Positions 1-12,164 are shown, counted from the stretch's first letter. The stretch is DNA of 64,000 nt from Saturnia japonica (GCA_033032175.1 CM065334.1:3221705-3285704), one strand, 5' to 3'. Made by a program: numbers and translations. The notes: generated from the sequence alone by a model not told the origin.

Positions 1-240
1 GCGTTCCATTTAAGGCTTGAAGTGCAAGCGAGAGCGCGGAACGAGCGACAAAGAGGCACAATCGGCCTCCGCGTTCGGCAGCGTTCGACATCTGTCTCTC
101 TCCTACTTGAGTGAGCAATGCGTCCGCGTGTGCAGCTGCTATACAATAATACATTTACATGTTTTCGTCAAGTATGAAATGCAGTGAAAAGTGAATGTGG
201 TGTCAATTGTTTATAGCAACGATAATTGCGGCGTTAAAGG
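1..240 (+). other. GC-richer exon-like segment at window edge (possible 5' UTR exon)
   Basis: This stretch is clearly richer in G+C than the next kilobases and has runs of GAGAGCG and CTCTCTCC typical of insect promoter-proximal DNA. It ends in TTAAAG followed by GTAATG, which could be a splice donor at about 240. No convincing reading frame crosses it. It could be a non-coding first exon of the RGS7 homologue 24 kb downstream, or of an unrelated gene. Inference only; there is no protein-level support. Confidence 0.22.
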
Positions 241-1090
241 TAATGATTCTTTCGATATTATTTGAAAAATGATACCATTCCATCAGTATTTTCTTTTGAC
301 GTTGTTACGTTCAACTATCGTCAGTAAACCGACTTTACAGACAACCATTTTTTTTTAAAGTGGAAACATCGTTAACCGCGTTGAGCGATTTGGAGGGGAA
401 AACTAATCGGTTCGCGTCACCGATGACCTTGACATGCCCGTGACGTATTGCGCTTATGTCAGACTAGCGACGCGTAGTATATCGGCCTTTTACATGCATA
501 CGCATATATTATACACTAATGCATTGTATATTCTCAACTGTATCATATGTGTTTGACTTTTTGGATGGATAAAGTATTTTTTTTAAGGTGACTTAATCGA
601 GAGAGTTTTTAGCTATGATTCAAGAAAAATCTGTTCAGCCATTTGAAGATTATCAGCTCTGTTCTAGTTGATAAATACATGTGAGCATCTTCAACAGGTC
701 TGATTGAGTCGAGATTTGGTATTCCGTTAGTTCAATGATATCAGAAAAAACTGTGACCTGACGCTGCAGCGTCATCTGGAATCTGAAGGGTACCTAACTC
801 CTCACCAACTTACAGCAGTGATATCGTGTTTGGGCTCATTGGAATGGTCTCAATGAATAGGTTACAATTTACCTTATTTGTATCTTAAGGGTTATGGTCA
901 CAATCTCACCTGTCACCTGACGCTAAGTGACAATATGGCCTAAGCTACACGCTAAGCCTAGTGGGAAAACTGGCTACCGACTACTGCTGCCGGAAAACAT
1001 CGTAAAGTGCTTAGCGACAGATTTTGTTGGGTGACATGTGTCGGTGTTAAATGTAGTGCTAACATATATTTTTTAACGCAATTATTTTCA
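241..1090. other. Non-coding, nothing recognised
   Basis: AT-rich sequence without a credible reading frame. Around 930-1010 a short stretch (AAGCTACACGCTAAGCCTAG and following) resembles the dispersed repeat also seen at 3045-3260, 37580-37700 and 38400-38560. Confidence 0.4.
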
Positions 1091-1617
1091 ACTAGCTGTT
1101 CTCGTGGCTTCGCAGACGTGGACTACAGAATACCCGTGCGAATCTAGCTCCTCCGCTCCCGGCAATTTTAAAGACAAAAATGCTTATAGTGGGTGTTCCT
1201 TAGAAGATGTATGTATACTCTTAGGGGCTGTTTTGTAGGTCTTTTTAATGCCTATAATTATGTACTACATTAATTTGCTATATCTCTTACGATTTACTCA
1301 GCCTAAGTCATTTAAGCACCCGAATTGATTCACCATGACCAGCTTTTTTTTATTTGTGCGGAACCCTAATTCTGTTTCTAAAATAAAAGTAGCCTAAGTT
1401 ACCCCCCATAACTTCAGATATTTATCAATGAAAGTCCCGTCAAAATCGGTCCAACCATTTCGGAGATTACCCGGAACAAACAGAAAAGCAGACAGACAAA
1501 ATTTTTAAAATTGTATTTTTTTTTGGTTAAGTATCATTTAAACTTGCAAATGCATTTACTAAAAAACTATTGTTTTGACATTACAAACAGACACTTCAAT
1601 TTTATTTAATTGTATAT
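1091..1617 (+). repeat. Dispersed repeat family A, copy 1 (Helitron-like, near full length)
   Basis: Begins ACTAGCTG, followed by a degenerate form of the family's GC-rich hairpin (intact in the copies at 48705 and 45300), and ends in AAACAGACACTTCAATTTTA. Copies of the same unit occur at 2530-3041(-), 3800-4125(+), 7285-7787(-), 44721-45335(-), 48705-48940(+), 49270-49325(+) and 50993-51175(+). Read from the other strand the unit ends with a GC hairpin and CTAGT, the arrangement of Helitron-derived non-autonomous repeats common in Lepidoptera. It carries no reading frame. Confidence 0.7.
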
Positions 1618-2114
1618 ATCAATAAATCAAATATTTTTATAGTTACTTTTTGTATTGATAAGAGATGGCGCTGTCACGATTTTTGTACTGGGTATTGTTT
1701 GATTTTTTACATCGTATATAAGGGTTTGATTTTATAAACGAATTGCAATTTTATTTATTTGTGTAGATATAGAAAGGTGACAGGTGGTGATGTCTAGAGT
1801 GTGTAGCCAGACGGGCAGAGGTGAGAGCGGGAAAGAGGCGAGGAGTGGTAATATTACAAAGAGCTATTTCAATTTTATAAATTGTATAGATTGTGTAATA
1901 TAATCTCGATACCTAATAACACCATATTGTAATATACAACCACAAATACCTAGTGAATGGTGATAACTGTTCAAATGAATTCACTAATATTTTTTTGTCA
2001 TTATCATTTGCAACGGAAATGAATTTGATAATGGGCGAAGTGGTTGAATGCTTGCATGTGTATAGCTTTGGTACACTTTCGTTTTAAATTGATAGTTGTC
2101 ATTCGTAGTCGATG
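1618..2114. other. Non-coding, nothing recognised
   Basis: AT-rich spacer between repeats; no reading frame, RNA gene or repeat recognised. Confidence 0.4.
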
Positions 2115-2300
2115 TGGCCCAAGATTTTTTAAAATAATACTGTCTCTGACGGTGAGCATAGCACAATACAAACACAACGGTGACCAACGAGAGAACTAAC
2201 TCCATCGACGGTGGCCACTGTCACGCCAACCTGTATAAATATGTCTTCACGTTACGCTTGAAGGACCCGTTGATCGGGAGAAGGATTTCACGGTACCTAT
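2115..2300 (+). repeat. Dispersed repeat family E, copy 1
   Basis: Holds the recurring block CAAACACAACGGTGACC, then GAGAGA, CCATCGACGG and ATCTTCACGTTACG-like text. Related blocks lie at 10160-10320, 24848-24945, 35445-35540, 48265-48350(-), 54150-54210 and 55490-55640. Probably a short interspersed element; family not identified. Confidence 0.55.
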
Positions 2301-2529
2301 AACGAAGATATGACTTAACTTTTTAGTTTGTATAACTGTGACTACGAAGCCCAGTGTGTGGTTCTGATGTCGAAAGGAGAGGAAGGTATTGAAACGAATT
2401 GAACAGCTCTTCAGAAAACAAGCCATGATATTGACGTTAGAAAACACCTAGTGAGGCAATTTTCCTACGCAGCTGAAGCGATTTGATGTATTTAGTAACG
2501 TCTGCATCATCTTATATATATTATATACA

Positions 2530-3041
2530 ATTAATAAAATTGAAGTGTCTGTTTGTAATGTCAAAATAACAGCTTTTTACTAAATGCATATGAAAGTATA
2601 TACGATAACTATAATATAAAAAACTAATTTTTAAAATTTTTATCTATATGTTTGTTCCGATTAATCTCCGAAACGGTTGGACCTGTTTTGACGGAACTTT
2701 CACTGGCAGATTGTCGATTTTTTAAGGAGTAACTTAGGTTATTTTATTTTAGAAAAAAGAATTAGGGTTCCGCCGAAATAAAATAAACTGGTCATGGTTA
2801 ATCGACTCTGGCGCTTAAATGGCTTACGCTGAGTAAACCATAGCATATATAACAGATTAATTTAGTAAATAATTGTAGACAATAAAAGAAACCTATAAAA
2901 AAGTCTGCGAGATTATATGTCTATCTTTTAAGAAACACCCACAATAAGCATTTTTGTATTTAAAATAGACTGGAGCGGAGGAGGACGATTCGCGCGGGCA
3001 TTTTCTAGTACACTTGAGCGAAGCCGCGAGCACAGCTATTT
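2530..3041 (-). repeat. Dispersed repeat family A, copy 2
   Basis: Inverted copy of the unit at 1091-1617: starts TTAATAAAATTGAAGTGTCT and ends GAAGCCGCGAGCACAGCTA. Together the two inverted copies could fold back over about 2 kb. Confidence 0.7.
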
Positions 3042-3620
3042 AAGAATACGGACAGTCTGTATCCGCAACGACGGTAGGGTAACACGCTAAGCCTAGGCTC
3101 TGGCATTCAAGTGTAGCTGCTGGGATACTCCTATATGTATTTGTCGACAGATTCTGAAATTGGGAGTGGTAGCTAGCCAGGCAGGCACTACCACCATGGT
3201 ATGGTTTAATCAAGATGTTTTCCTTCACCGGACGCTCAGACTCACTGCATGGATTCGATCTCACGTCGTTATTAATACGTAAAGCAAAAGTTTTGTACTC
3301 CTTTTTAAGGGTATTGCATGCACGGAAGCCTGTGAGATTTGGCATGGTTAAAGTTTATATGGAGAAGAAGTGCAGAAAGCTAAAATTTATCTATATCTGT
3401 TACTAATTAATATAATAAATAAAATAAATTAAAACTGCAAAACCAACCATTGCCATTGAACTTAGACCCCTCAAAATATTAACATTGTCACTCAATGAAA
3501 AGTGACAGCAAGTGATATAATATTCATTGTTTAGGTTCATACTGCAAATGTCAAACAGAAAGTAGTCTATGATTAAAAAGTCGCTGGTCGAATTTCGGCC
3601 TTAGGGCGATCGATAGTAGA
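3042..3620 (+). repeat. Dispersed repeats (families H and G, copies 1)
   Basis: Positions 3045-3260 hold a repeat with AACACGCTAAGCCTAG and GTAGCTAGCCAGGC, also seen near 37580 and 38400. Positions 3300-3620 hold another, with GATTTGGCATGGTTAAAGTT, TCAATGAAAAGTGACAGCAA and AAAGTCGCTGGTCGAATTTC. Family G recurs at 19203-19510(-), 30470-30690 and 34550-34860. No coding capacity. Confidence 0.55.
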
Positions 3621-3799
3621 TAATAATGAGGTTAATCTCTTGTTTGTGAAACTGAATCAATTCAAAGTGTTTTGTAAACTATAATAGTATCTTTGAAATG
3701 ATTACATCCACTTAAGTGTTGCGTTATTTGTGTTAAGCACTTGAGGTTTAAATGAAGTCGATGCATTGTTCTTGGGACATAGGATATTTTTTATTAATT

Positions 3800-4125
3800 A
3801 CTAGCTATGCCCGCGGCTGTGCTCACGTTGACTACAGAATGCTGTCGATCGGGCACACGCGCGATTCGTGCTACCCTTGCTCCCGGTTAATTTAAAGATA
3901 AAAATGTTTATTGTGGGTGAACCTTAAAAGATAGATATATGTATTGCTATTGCTGACTTTTTTTGTAGGTATTTATTATATTAATTTGTTATATCTAATG
4001 GTTTACTTAGAGTAAGTCATTTAAGCGCCCCAAAAATCGTCGTTTTTCCTAATAGATTTTTATTTGTGTGGAACCCTAATTCTTTTTCTAAAATAAATGT
4101 AACCTAAGTTACTTCTTACTACTAT
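3800..4125 (+). repeat. Dispersed repeat family A, copy 3 (truncated)
   Basis: Starts ACTAGCTATGCCCGCGGCTG and follows the family for about 320 bases, then stops after the AACCTAAGTTACT block, lacking the end with the CAGACACTTCAATTTT motif. Confidence 0.65.
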
Positions 4126-4442
4126 GTAGTTATATCGCGTCGTTAAGCTGCAAGATTTCTACTTGGCCAGTATGCAAAGTGTTAAATCAATACAGTTTGT
4201 TTAATATTTCTGTATATTTTATCAACAAAGTCAACATAGTTTCACTGTCGTTACATATTGTGAAAACTTCTTTAGCATCGTTTTGATTTGAAAGTCGATG
4301 AAACGAAAAAAGCAACAATAAAAAGAGACCAACAAATAAATTCATAAAACTTAACGTGGGAGAAAATGAGATAGGAAATTTTTAGGCAATGGTAAAATGG
4401 TACAAAAGAGGACACTTATGGCATTCTGTTACTGATTGATAT

Positions 4443-4890
4443 TGTTATGACCTGTTACAACCCGATTAAAAAGACAGAAAAATCCTGTTCCCGAAATATC
4501 TCGAAGCAACTACAAACTTCGAAATAATGTTCGCGTCGTAAACAACCGCGGCGCATGTTTGTGTAAATATCGCAGTTTACACACACATGTATAGGGTATA
4601 TCGCCTCGATTACGTCATCGAGTAGGCATAGAAACTAAACGTCGAGAAAGTTAACGATGATCCACGATTTATCTGCGATCGTTTAGTGAAGGTATTTAAG
4701 CGGCTCAGGCGTGGCGCCGAGGCAGTTCAATTTTGAATTATAAAGCGATAACAACGAGCGATAAAAGGAAGTGAAATCACAGTGAAATAAATAACAGTGT
4801 CGTGAGTTCGTGTAATTTGTAACTGTGTGGAATTTAAATAAATCTTCTTCACGTCAAAGATCGGCATTTTTATTACCCACGGGTGTAACA
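4443..4890. mobile_element. Solo LTR of a retrotransposon
   Basis: A 448-bp unit begins TGTTATGACC and ends GGGTGTAACA, so its tips are the inverted pair TGTTA/TAACA with standard TG...CA ends. It is flanked on both sides by ATAT (4439-4442 and 4891-4894), a 4-bp target duplication. No internal gag or pol lies beside it, so this is a solo LTR left by LTR-LTR recombination. The flanking duplication is seen directly; assignment to Ty3/gypsy rests on the 4-bp duplication and is an inference. AATAAA-type signals occur near the 3' part. Confidence 0.75.
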
Positions 4891-4894
4891 ATAT

Positions 4895-5974
4895 TGTGTT
4901 ATGTTAATTAGTCGTTGAAATGAAATTATTTGTTCCCACAGAGTAAAATGACATTTAATGTGTTGCTAGTTTATTGTATTTTAAAAAGAGTGATGTCACC
5001 AATCGATACTAATTGTAAAACAGTATGAGACATTACCTAGTGTTATGTTTTCTTTTTTTTTCAAAAAACATTGAACCCTTGTGTGACAAATTCGCATCTC
5101 TCGTGGGCCAATCAAACTGTTTTTATTTTGTTTATTTTTTTGTTGAGTACCTACGCTATATAACTTATTATAACGATTCTCCAACCAACGATCCAACGAT
5201 TTCGATGAAACTTTGCAATTAGATAATGTTTGTTTATAGGTGTTTGTTTTTTTTAAATATAAGACACCGAGCACAGCTCTGTCGCCCAGATATTACTTTT
5301 TAAACTTTCCTGAATGATGTATTGATAATTTTATTGAATTATTCAGTATGTTGAATAATATAAAAATCTTTAACTCAATCTTACAATTCAAATAATTGTA
5401 CTGTAAAAGTGTAGTGTAGCAAAACACTACAAAAATGAATATGAAATCATTATTTTTTAGATCGATATTAGTGATTATCAATTTACTACGTGGGAATAAA
5501 AAACGCAGTATTGTATTTCCGATTATGTTCTGCGTGGCTTTACAGCCGTTTCTCGTACTTTTAGTCGGACCTTTTTTATAAGTAGCAATATACATAGTAG
5601 GACATGATTTTGACAATATATTATATATTATTAGATTGACGGATTTTTAAGTATTATTATGCGGTCTGACGATCTTTTCTTGTTATATTAATCATAAATA
5701 ATAACCATTAAAATTTTCAGATTGTGTACTAGTACCAGCCTCCTACACCATAACTTAGTGAGGTCGCGCGTTCTGACGCTCGGTTTATCATTAAGCAATA
5801 ATATATAAACTATTATCAAAATCATGTCCTACTATATAATAAATATATTGCTACTCATGCAAAAGGACTATTAGGGCATATTAGGTTTTCGATATATGCG
5901 ACGTAAATCGAATCGATATAATTCGAGTCTCTTTTTGACGTGAACATTTTTATTAAAGGCGGCAATTCGATACA
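4895..5974. other. Non-coding AT-rich stretch
   Basis: No credible gene. Short open frames (for example 5293-5616 on the minus strand) lack recognisable domains and lie in low-complexity AT-rich DNA. Confidence 0.4.
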
Positions 5975-6185
5975 TGAAAGGGAGGTACTCTACTAGGGGC
6001 AGCCGGAATTATGAAATACTTCTGTCCGAAGATCACAGCCAAATAACCTTGTGTTGTGTTTCTGCGGTGAGTAGGGTTTCGAGGGCTCCTTGGGGTAGGA
6101 GGGTTCAAGGACGGAAACGCGTTAGTAATAGGTACAAGCATCCATAGGCAACGGTAGATGATAACCAAGAAGCAGGTCGTACGTC
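5975..6185 (+). repeat. Bm1-like lepidopteran SINE, degenerate
   Basis: Contains GAAGATCACAGCCAAATAA, TTGTGTTGTGTTTCTGCGGT and CATCCATAGGCAACGGTAGA, matching in order the blocks at 30705-30865, 34875-35035 and 56645-56735. This block order is that of a widespread lepidopteran SINE. Confidence 0.5.
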
Positions 6186-6219
6186 GTCTTACATAATCTT
6201 TAACTTAACGCTATGAATA

Positions 6220-6527
6220 TCCTACTAATATAATAAATGTGAAAGTGTGTATGTTTGGATGTTTGTTACTCAATCACGCCAAAACGGCTGAAAAGATCTC
6301 AATGAAATTTGGCACACAGATAGTCTATGACCTGGAATAACACATAGGGTACTTTTTATCCCGGTAAAAGTCATAGTTTAACCAGTGTTATCCAACAAAT
6401 ATAATAAATGGAAAGTTTATGTTCGTTACTCAATCACGCAAAATCTGCGATTTTTTTGGTTTGTCGTGTTCCGAGATCAGTCTGTGTATATCCAATAATA
6501 CGCAGACGATGTCGCGGGTACCAGCTA
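6220..6527 (+). repeat. Dispersed repeat family B, copy 1 (Lep1-type Helitron-like)
   Basis: Carries AATATAATAAATGTGAAAGT, AAATTTGGCACACAGATAGT, TACTTTTTATCCCGG, and ends with ACGCAGACGATGTCGCGGGT then ACCAGCTAGT. The GC-hairpin-plus-CTAGT end is the hallmark of Lep1-type repeats of Lepidoptera. It is internally duplicated: the start block recurs at about 6400. Related copies: 9992-10140, 29726-29935 and 33788-34005. Confidence 0.65.
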
Positions 6528-7284
6528 GTAATACAATATATATTAATTATTTGACACCAGTACGTGAAGATTGTCTTGCTTTCCAGCACAGGCCTTTCCT
6601 AGATTTTACCACATTAAGCGGTTCTAAGCTTGTCTTCTCCACACCAGCAGATTTTCTAACATCCCCCCATCTCCGACGCTGTGTTGTATGCCACCTTATA
6701 TTAACAAAGTTGGATGACAGAGAACAAATATATAACGTAGAGAGTAGGAGAAAGACAACAAATACACATTAAAATATACTCTTCTATCACGTTTAATTTT
6801 ATGGTGCCTCATGCGCAATACTTCAGTAAATCAACATTTAATAGACATTTAAATGACGTCATTAAATAAATATATTTTATCTATACAATTAAAAATAAAT
6901 GTACTATCTTGTACTGTTATCAAATTAAATTTGTTTAACATCGATGGAAATCAATTATGTGATTCTTAGTTTTTTATTATCAGACCTGATTTGATTTAAC
7001 GAGGAAAATGTGTTTTTATTATATATTTTTTAGTGTTGCCAGGAAAAGACTCCGTTTTAAAATCCCGCTTTTAATTACGTATTTTCCAATAGTAAAAATT
7101 ATAGCAGAAATGGCTAAATATCTAGCTTCCAGCCGTAACGTATCAACCATGGTATAAGGTACTATACTATAAAGCTAAAAAGATTGCTTGTTTGTATGAA
7201 CAAGCTATAATTGAAATTTCCAGTCAGATTTGAAAATACCTATTTTCTATTTATAGCCTGTTTATTGAGTAAGTTAAAGTATTA
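6528..7284. other. Non-coding, nothing recognised
   Basis: AT-rich. A perfect TGACGTCA palindrome (CRE-like) lies at 6854-6861; with no gene nearby it may be chance. Confidence 0.35.
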
Positions 7285-7787
7285 AAATTAAAGTATTTTT
7301 TTTATGATGTCAAAATAATAGCTTTTTACTAAATGCATATGAAAGTATATAAGATAACAATAACAAAAAAAAAATTAAATTTTTGACTGCCTCTTTGTTT
7401 AGAATAATCCTCGAAACTGTTGGAATGATTTTAACGGGACTTTCAGTGGTAAATACCTTGTGTTATAAGGAGTAACTTAGGCTACACTATTTTAGAAAAA
7501 ATAATTAGGGTCCGCATAAATTAAAAAAACACTGGATATATTGATTCATTTCGAGCACATAAATCGCTTACGCTGAGTAAACCATAAGAGATATCTCAAA
7601 TGAATTTATTACACAACTGTAGACATTAAAGTACCTACAAAAAAGTTAGCGGGAGCTTATGTCTACCTTCTAAGGATCACCGACAATAAGCATTTTTAAC
7701 TTGGAGTGGGGGTACTATGATTTGCGCGTATGCCCAATCGACGGCATTCTGTAGTCTACGCGAGTGTAGCCGCGGCCACAGCTAGTT
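7285..7787 (-). repeat. Dispersed repeat family A, copy 4
   Basis: Inverted copy: ATGATGTCAAAATAATAGCT near the start and GTGTAGCCGCGGCCACAGCT with TAGT at the end, following the family throughout. Confidence 0.68.
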
Positions 7788-8644
7788 TATGAATAAATAT
7801 TGAAGCCTAGATGACTCAAGACAATTTCGATATGAGTTTGACAGATATAACGAGCTTAAATTCTCAGTAAAAGAAAACAACCATTTAACTCATTGCCTAC
7901 CTTAGAAAAATCGACAGTTATAAAGGAATATACCTTGTTAACTATTTTCATTTAGAGATTTTTTGTAATTATTCAGGATATCTGCCCTGCTCAAAAATTT
8001 AATCATTTATAATTAGAAAACTGAAATTAAAAACTTATCGTGGCTGATCAGCTGTGAAGAGGCCCTTAGGTAAATTCGCTAACTACGCCAATGAAGAGGT
8101 TGCTACTTTTGAGGACTGAGTTGGTATGCCTTGTGTGGCGGTGCGTGTTCACAACCACTTTGGTATTCGACAATGTCTAAAAAAAATTTATGTTTCAGGG
8201 AATATTTTAGATTGTGGCAACACAGTTCTGAATTTTATCACTTGTTTACAGTGCATTCGATAAGCGGACACTGCGGCGCATTACAGCTTTTATTAATGTT
8301 TTTGTTAAAACCTAATAAACTAGTGTCTATTGACGGGTTCAAACTGGTTTGCAAGAATAGAGATAAATGTGCTCGATTCTTTCCGCCTATCCCAGTAAGA
8401 ATATGGCATGTTGTTAATTGTATATACATATATAAAAACCGAAGGATATAAAAATATTTATTAAAACCATTTCTTGTGCAAGATTTAACCTGCGTTGTTA
8501 GTATGAATCAAATCTTGCAACCTGAATTTTGTATCTGCGTGTTTGAAGTTTTGTATGGGTAAAATCTTGTGATTTCGCGTCACCGACATGCTGTAATAGC
8601 AGTTAACAAAATATGAAATAAAAATAATTCAGATTATACTAGTC
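7788..8644. other. Non-coding; one unremarkable open frame
   Basis: A 106-codon frame at 8131-8451 (+) has no recognisable domain and no splice or codon evidence. Otherwise empty. Confidence 0.35.
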
Positions 8645-9190
8645 GTGCGCGATAAGTTAAGACCCGCGTGGAATGCGACTCACCACCCGCTTCCCCGATG
8701 ACACCCGCGTTGTACAGCGCGCAATGCCATTATTTAGAACGCTGCCAGTATCATCGGAACCTTGCCTAAAGGGACTCCTTTTCATAATATATTTTAATCT
8801 GTAGTTATGTATGTACATGTAATAATTATAAAAATTAATTATTAATGATTTCTAGTTTGAAACCTAGTTGGTTAATTAATAGTGTTATATCCGCTCTATG
8901 TTGTCTATATATAATGGTGAAATGTCAAAAACCAAGGCCAATACTGTCATCCATAGATAAATAACCAGAAACTGTCATCAACCAATTGTCAATGTCAAAT
9001 ATGTAATTAATTATTGTAAATATTTACGATACTATGTAATGTGTCAATTAAATAAAAACAATTAAAATTATGGATAAATATAGGTTTTTTAAATCTCTTA
9101 CTATACTAAGCCAGTTGTGATCTTTTTTTGTTCACTGTACCAGGACCCGACAATGACGTCACCACGCTCAGGTCTCAACTTATCGCGCAC
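8645..9190. mobile_element. MITE with ~20-bp terminal inverted repeats
   Basis: The left end GTGCGCGATAAGTTAAGACC (8645-8664) is matched by the reverse complement of 9171-9190 with one mismatch. The interior, about 500 bp, is AT-rich and non-coding. TAG flanks both sides two bases away, a possible 3-bp target duplication. Superfamily not assigned; a PIF/Harbinger-type origin would fit a 3-bp duplication but is only a guess. Confidence 0.6.
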
Positions 9191-9990
9191 GGGTAGTAAT
9201 TGATTGAAAAATTCAAAAAAGACCAGCTGTTATTCTATTGATTTGTATTTTCACTTCATAGGGGTTTGTATAAAACGCCACTTGTATTATATTTTAAGTG
9301 CATACATGCGTGCCTTTTTCGAATATATACTCTGTAAACTAAAGGTAATAAAAAACAATGACCGTAGCGGGTCCAATTTGTATAAAAAAAATACTTTCCT
9401 GATTTATATTTTAAATGCAACAGTTACCTGCACTCTAAAAGCAAGGGTCCGGCGTTTGACCTCACCGTTTGAAAGTAAATGACCTCAACAAGCGCATTGG
9501 CACTTCTGGACAAAGGAATTTTATGTCCTTGTCTCAGACTGTTGAAAAAAAAAATTATAGATAGAAACATACTTGCACGTCGAGTTCTCTTTAACCGGCT
9601 AAAAGACGGAGATTATCAATTCGAATGTATATTTTGTTCAGTCATAAGTTCTTTGTAAGATTTGGATGATTATTTTTTCGTTGGATAGGGTATACCTCAA
9701 GGTTGGTCCCATCTTAATTTAATTGGCATTGGACCTTCAACTTTGAAGATACACCAGGGAACTTCTCAAATTCAATACAGTTGGATTTCTTTTTTGTTAA
9801 ATTTGTCTTGTCTTTTATTTACCAAGGCGTCATATGCGTATCTGCCAGTGTCAGAATTTTATTATCACGGTTACAGCAGTGTATTACAAAATTGTTCATA
9901 ACTTCTAGCTCTATATTATTTGTCTAGGCAATTGCGAAAGATTTAAGTAAGTTTGTTTATGTAATCACATAATTATATCGAATCTAACTA
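9191..9990. repeat. Non-coding with family I repeat relic
   Basis: Positions 9610-9800 hold TCGAATGTATATTTTGTTCA, then a TTTTTCGTTGGATAGGGTAT block and GATACACCAGGGAACTTCTC. The same order occurs at 36563-36745, 51935-52045(-), 55905-55995 and 63640-63800. The rest shows nothing recognisable. Confidence 0.45.
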
Positions 9991-9991
9991 A

Positions 9992-10320
9992 TTGGAAGTT
10001 TATATGTTTGAATGTTTGTAACTTATTTAAGCAAAAACGGCTGAACAGATTAGAATGAAATTTGGCACACAGATAGTGTAATTGTATTGTAACACAAAGG
10101 ATACTTTTTATCCAATTAAAGACCCAATTCTGAAGTCCACGCAGACGAAATCTTTTTTTATAGTAGCTCGGCAAATTGTCGGTACTGTCCCTGATGGTGA
10201 GCACAGTACAATCCAAACACAACGGTGACCACCGAGAGATCGTTATCCGTCGACGGTCACCACTGTCATGCCAGCCTGCATAAATATCTCTTCACGTTAC
10301 GATGAAGTAATAAGGAGGGA
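9992..10320 (+). repeat. Family B relic followed by family E copy
   Basis: 9992-10140 carries AAATTTGGCACACAGATAGT and TACTTTTTATCC (family B). 10160-10320 carries CAAACACAACGGTGACCACC and AATATCTCTTCACGTTACG (family E). Confidence 0.5.
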
Positions 10321-10554
10321 ACATATGGACCGTAGAGGTGGGCGATTATGTATGATATACATATTCGAGATATTCGATTATGAATGATTTACATAATCGA
10401 GATATTTTGATCATGAGCGATCATTCATAATCGAGCCCTATGAGTTAACTCAGAGGTGGACGATTATGAGTGATAAAAAAAGTCGCGCAGGCGTCAACAA
10501 AGTTCTGCATATATACCAATTACCTAAAAAAAGGTCATCATCATCATCATCATT

Positions 10555-11062
10555 TCAACCGCAGGACGTCCACTGCTGAACATAGGCCTCCTCCATAGAT
10601 CTCCAGAGCGACCGATCTTGTGCGGCCTGCACCCAACAGCTCCCAGCGACCTTTATTAGGTCGTCTTTCCATCTAGTGGGGGGCCGTCCTACGCTGCGCT
10701 TTCCGGTGCGTGGTCTCCACTCGAGAACCTTTCTGCCCCAACGGCCGTCAGTTCTCCGAACTATGTGCCCCGCCCACTGCCACTTCAACTTGCTAATCCT
10801 TTTGGCTATGTCGGTGACCTTAGTTTGTCTACGGATCTCCTCATTTCTGGTTCGATCTCGTAGAGAAACACCAAGCATAGCCCTCTCCATAGCTCGCTGA
10901 GCGACCTTGAACTTTCTTATGAGGCCCACAGTGAGCGACCTCGTCTCTGTGCCGTATGTCATTACTGGCAACACACATTGGTCAAAGACTTTCGCCATGA
11001 GGCACTGAGGTATTTTGGACGAGAAGACGTCGCGCAGTTTCCCGAACGCTGCCCAACCGAGT
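10555..11062 (-). pseudogene. RTE reverse transcriptase, C-terminal fragment
   Basis: An open frame of about 165 codons encodes the C-terminal tail of an RTE-clade endonuclease/reverse-transcriptase polyprotein, downstream of the polymerase core. Recognisable text: CVLPVMTYGTET, WAGHIVRRTDGRWGRKVLEW, VGRPPTRWKDDLIKVAG and a QAAQDRSLWRSMEEAYVQQW end. It stops just before the (ATG)n tail. The polymerase active site is absent because of 5' truncation and the nested insertion, so it cannot mobilise itself. Older copies of this tail lie at 20515-20735(+) and 22280-22600(-). Confidence 0.85.
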
Positions 11063-12164
11063 TGAACTGACTACACTGTTAGCCTTAGGGGCCCTATCCT
11101 AAAACAGAGCCGCTGCGGCTTTTACAGCTTCACCGGACTTGGGGGCGAGCGCTTAGGGCACTCAGCCGCGAAAGTTTGTGACGACCCGCACGAGGGTGCC
11201 AGAGTGGCCGAACCTCGGCTCGGGCGGTCGTCGCGAATGCGAAAAAGTCGCGATCTAACTAATTCCCTAATCTTATGAGAATTCGAGCTAACTAATATAT
11301 ACTCATATGCACGTTCCCCTCCTCCTGGGAGGAAGGAGTGGACCATGCGTATGTGTATTTGATAATCGGAATGGTTTTTCTACACTAACTAGCGCAATAG
11401 TCTAACTAGCGCAAAAAAAGAAAAAAAAAGGTCCCTTACAGAACCTATGTACCTGTGTTGTGTGCACGTGTGTGTGTTCATACGTGTGTAATGTTGTGTG
11501 TGGGTAACTAAGTGTTGCACGTATAGTGTCACTTTGTATCGCGCGGGCGGCTGCCTGACCCAAGGGCTTCACACCGAGGAACGGACCTAGGCTTGGGTTG
11601 CCGCTAGAGAGGGTGGACGTGACGGGTGTGCGGGAGCGAAGTTGACCGCCCGTCCTCTGCGGAGAGAACGGTGGTTACGCGGGCGTGGGCGGTGGCACGC
11701 TCTGTTTAGAGAGACGGTGTCGGCGTAGTACGCGTTAGCTTTTTCGGTTTGGTCGGGCGGGTCAGTGAATATATTACGCGGCCGGCGTTTTCTCCGGCAG
11801 GCGTTGGGGTCGGGAATATAAGAAGCTGCCGCTTTTATTAAGGGATTCGCGTGGTTCGACGCGGTGTCGAAATACGAGCGAGAAAGGTGTTTGGCATATG
11901 CATGTATCGAGGGAAGGTCCATATCTCTATGGAGATCCTCCATACGAACAAACCAAGGGGCACCGGTAAGGCGGTGAAGAAACTTATTCTGGATGGCTTG
12001 TAAGCGTTCCCAGTTATAACTTGACATATGTGCGAACGCAACGCAGCTATATGTCATGATCGGACGGATACACATCTTGTAGAGCGTAAGCTTGTGTCTC
12101 GTGGACATTTTGCTTGCGGCACATAACAGAGGATGCAATCGGGCTGAGGATGCAATCGGGCTGA
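11063..12164 (-). mobile_element. Jockey-like LINE 3' fragment nested inside the RTE element
   Basis: Inserted in the same orientation as its RTE host. It encodes a Jockey-type reverse-transcriptase C-terminus: ARLHPLLCAASKMS, LYKMCIRPIMTYSCVAFAH, TGAPWFVR, and RRPRNIFTDPPDQ. A GC-rich 3' UTR runs to the junction at 11063, where the RTE frame resumes. The 5' junction shows an exact 17-bp tandem duplication (GGATGCAATCGGGCTGA twice, 12131-12164), a common scar of target-primed reverse transcription. The short 3' UTR pieces at 13317-13385 and 44425-44660 belong to the same family. Confidence 0.75.

Noticed and set aside
8131..8451. 106-codon frame as a gene
   Set aside because: No domain, no plausible exon structure; similar-length frames occur by chance in this window.
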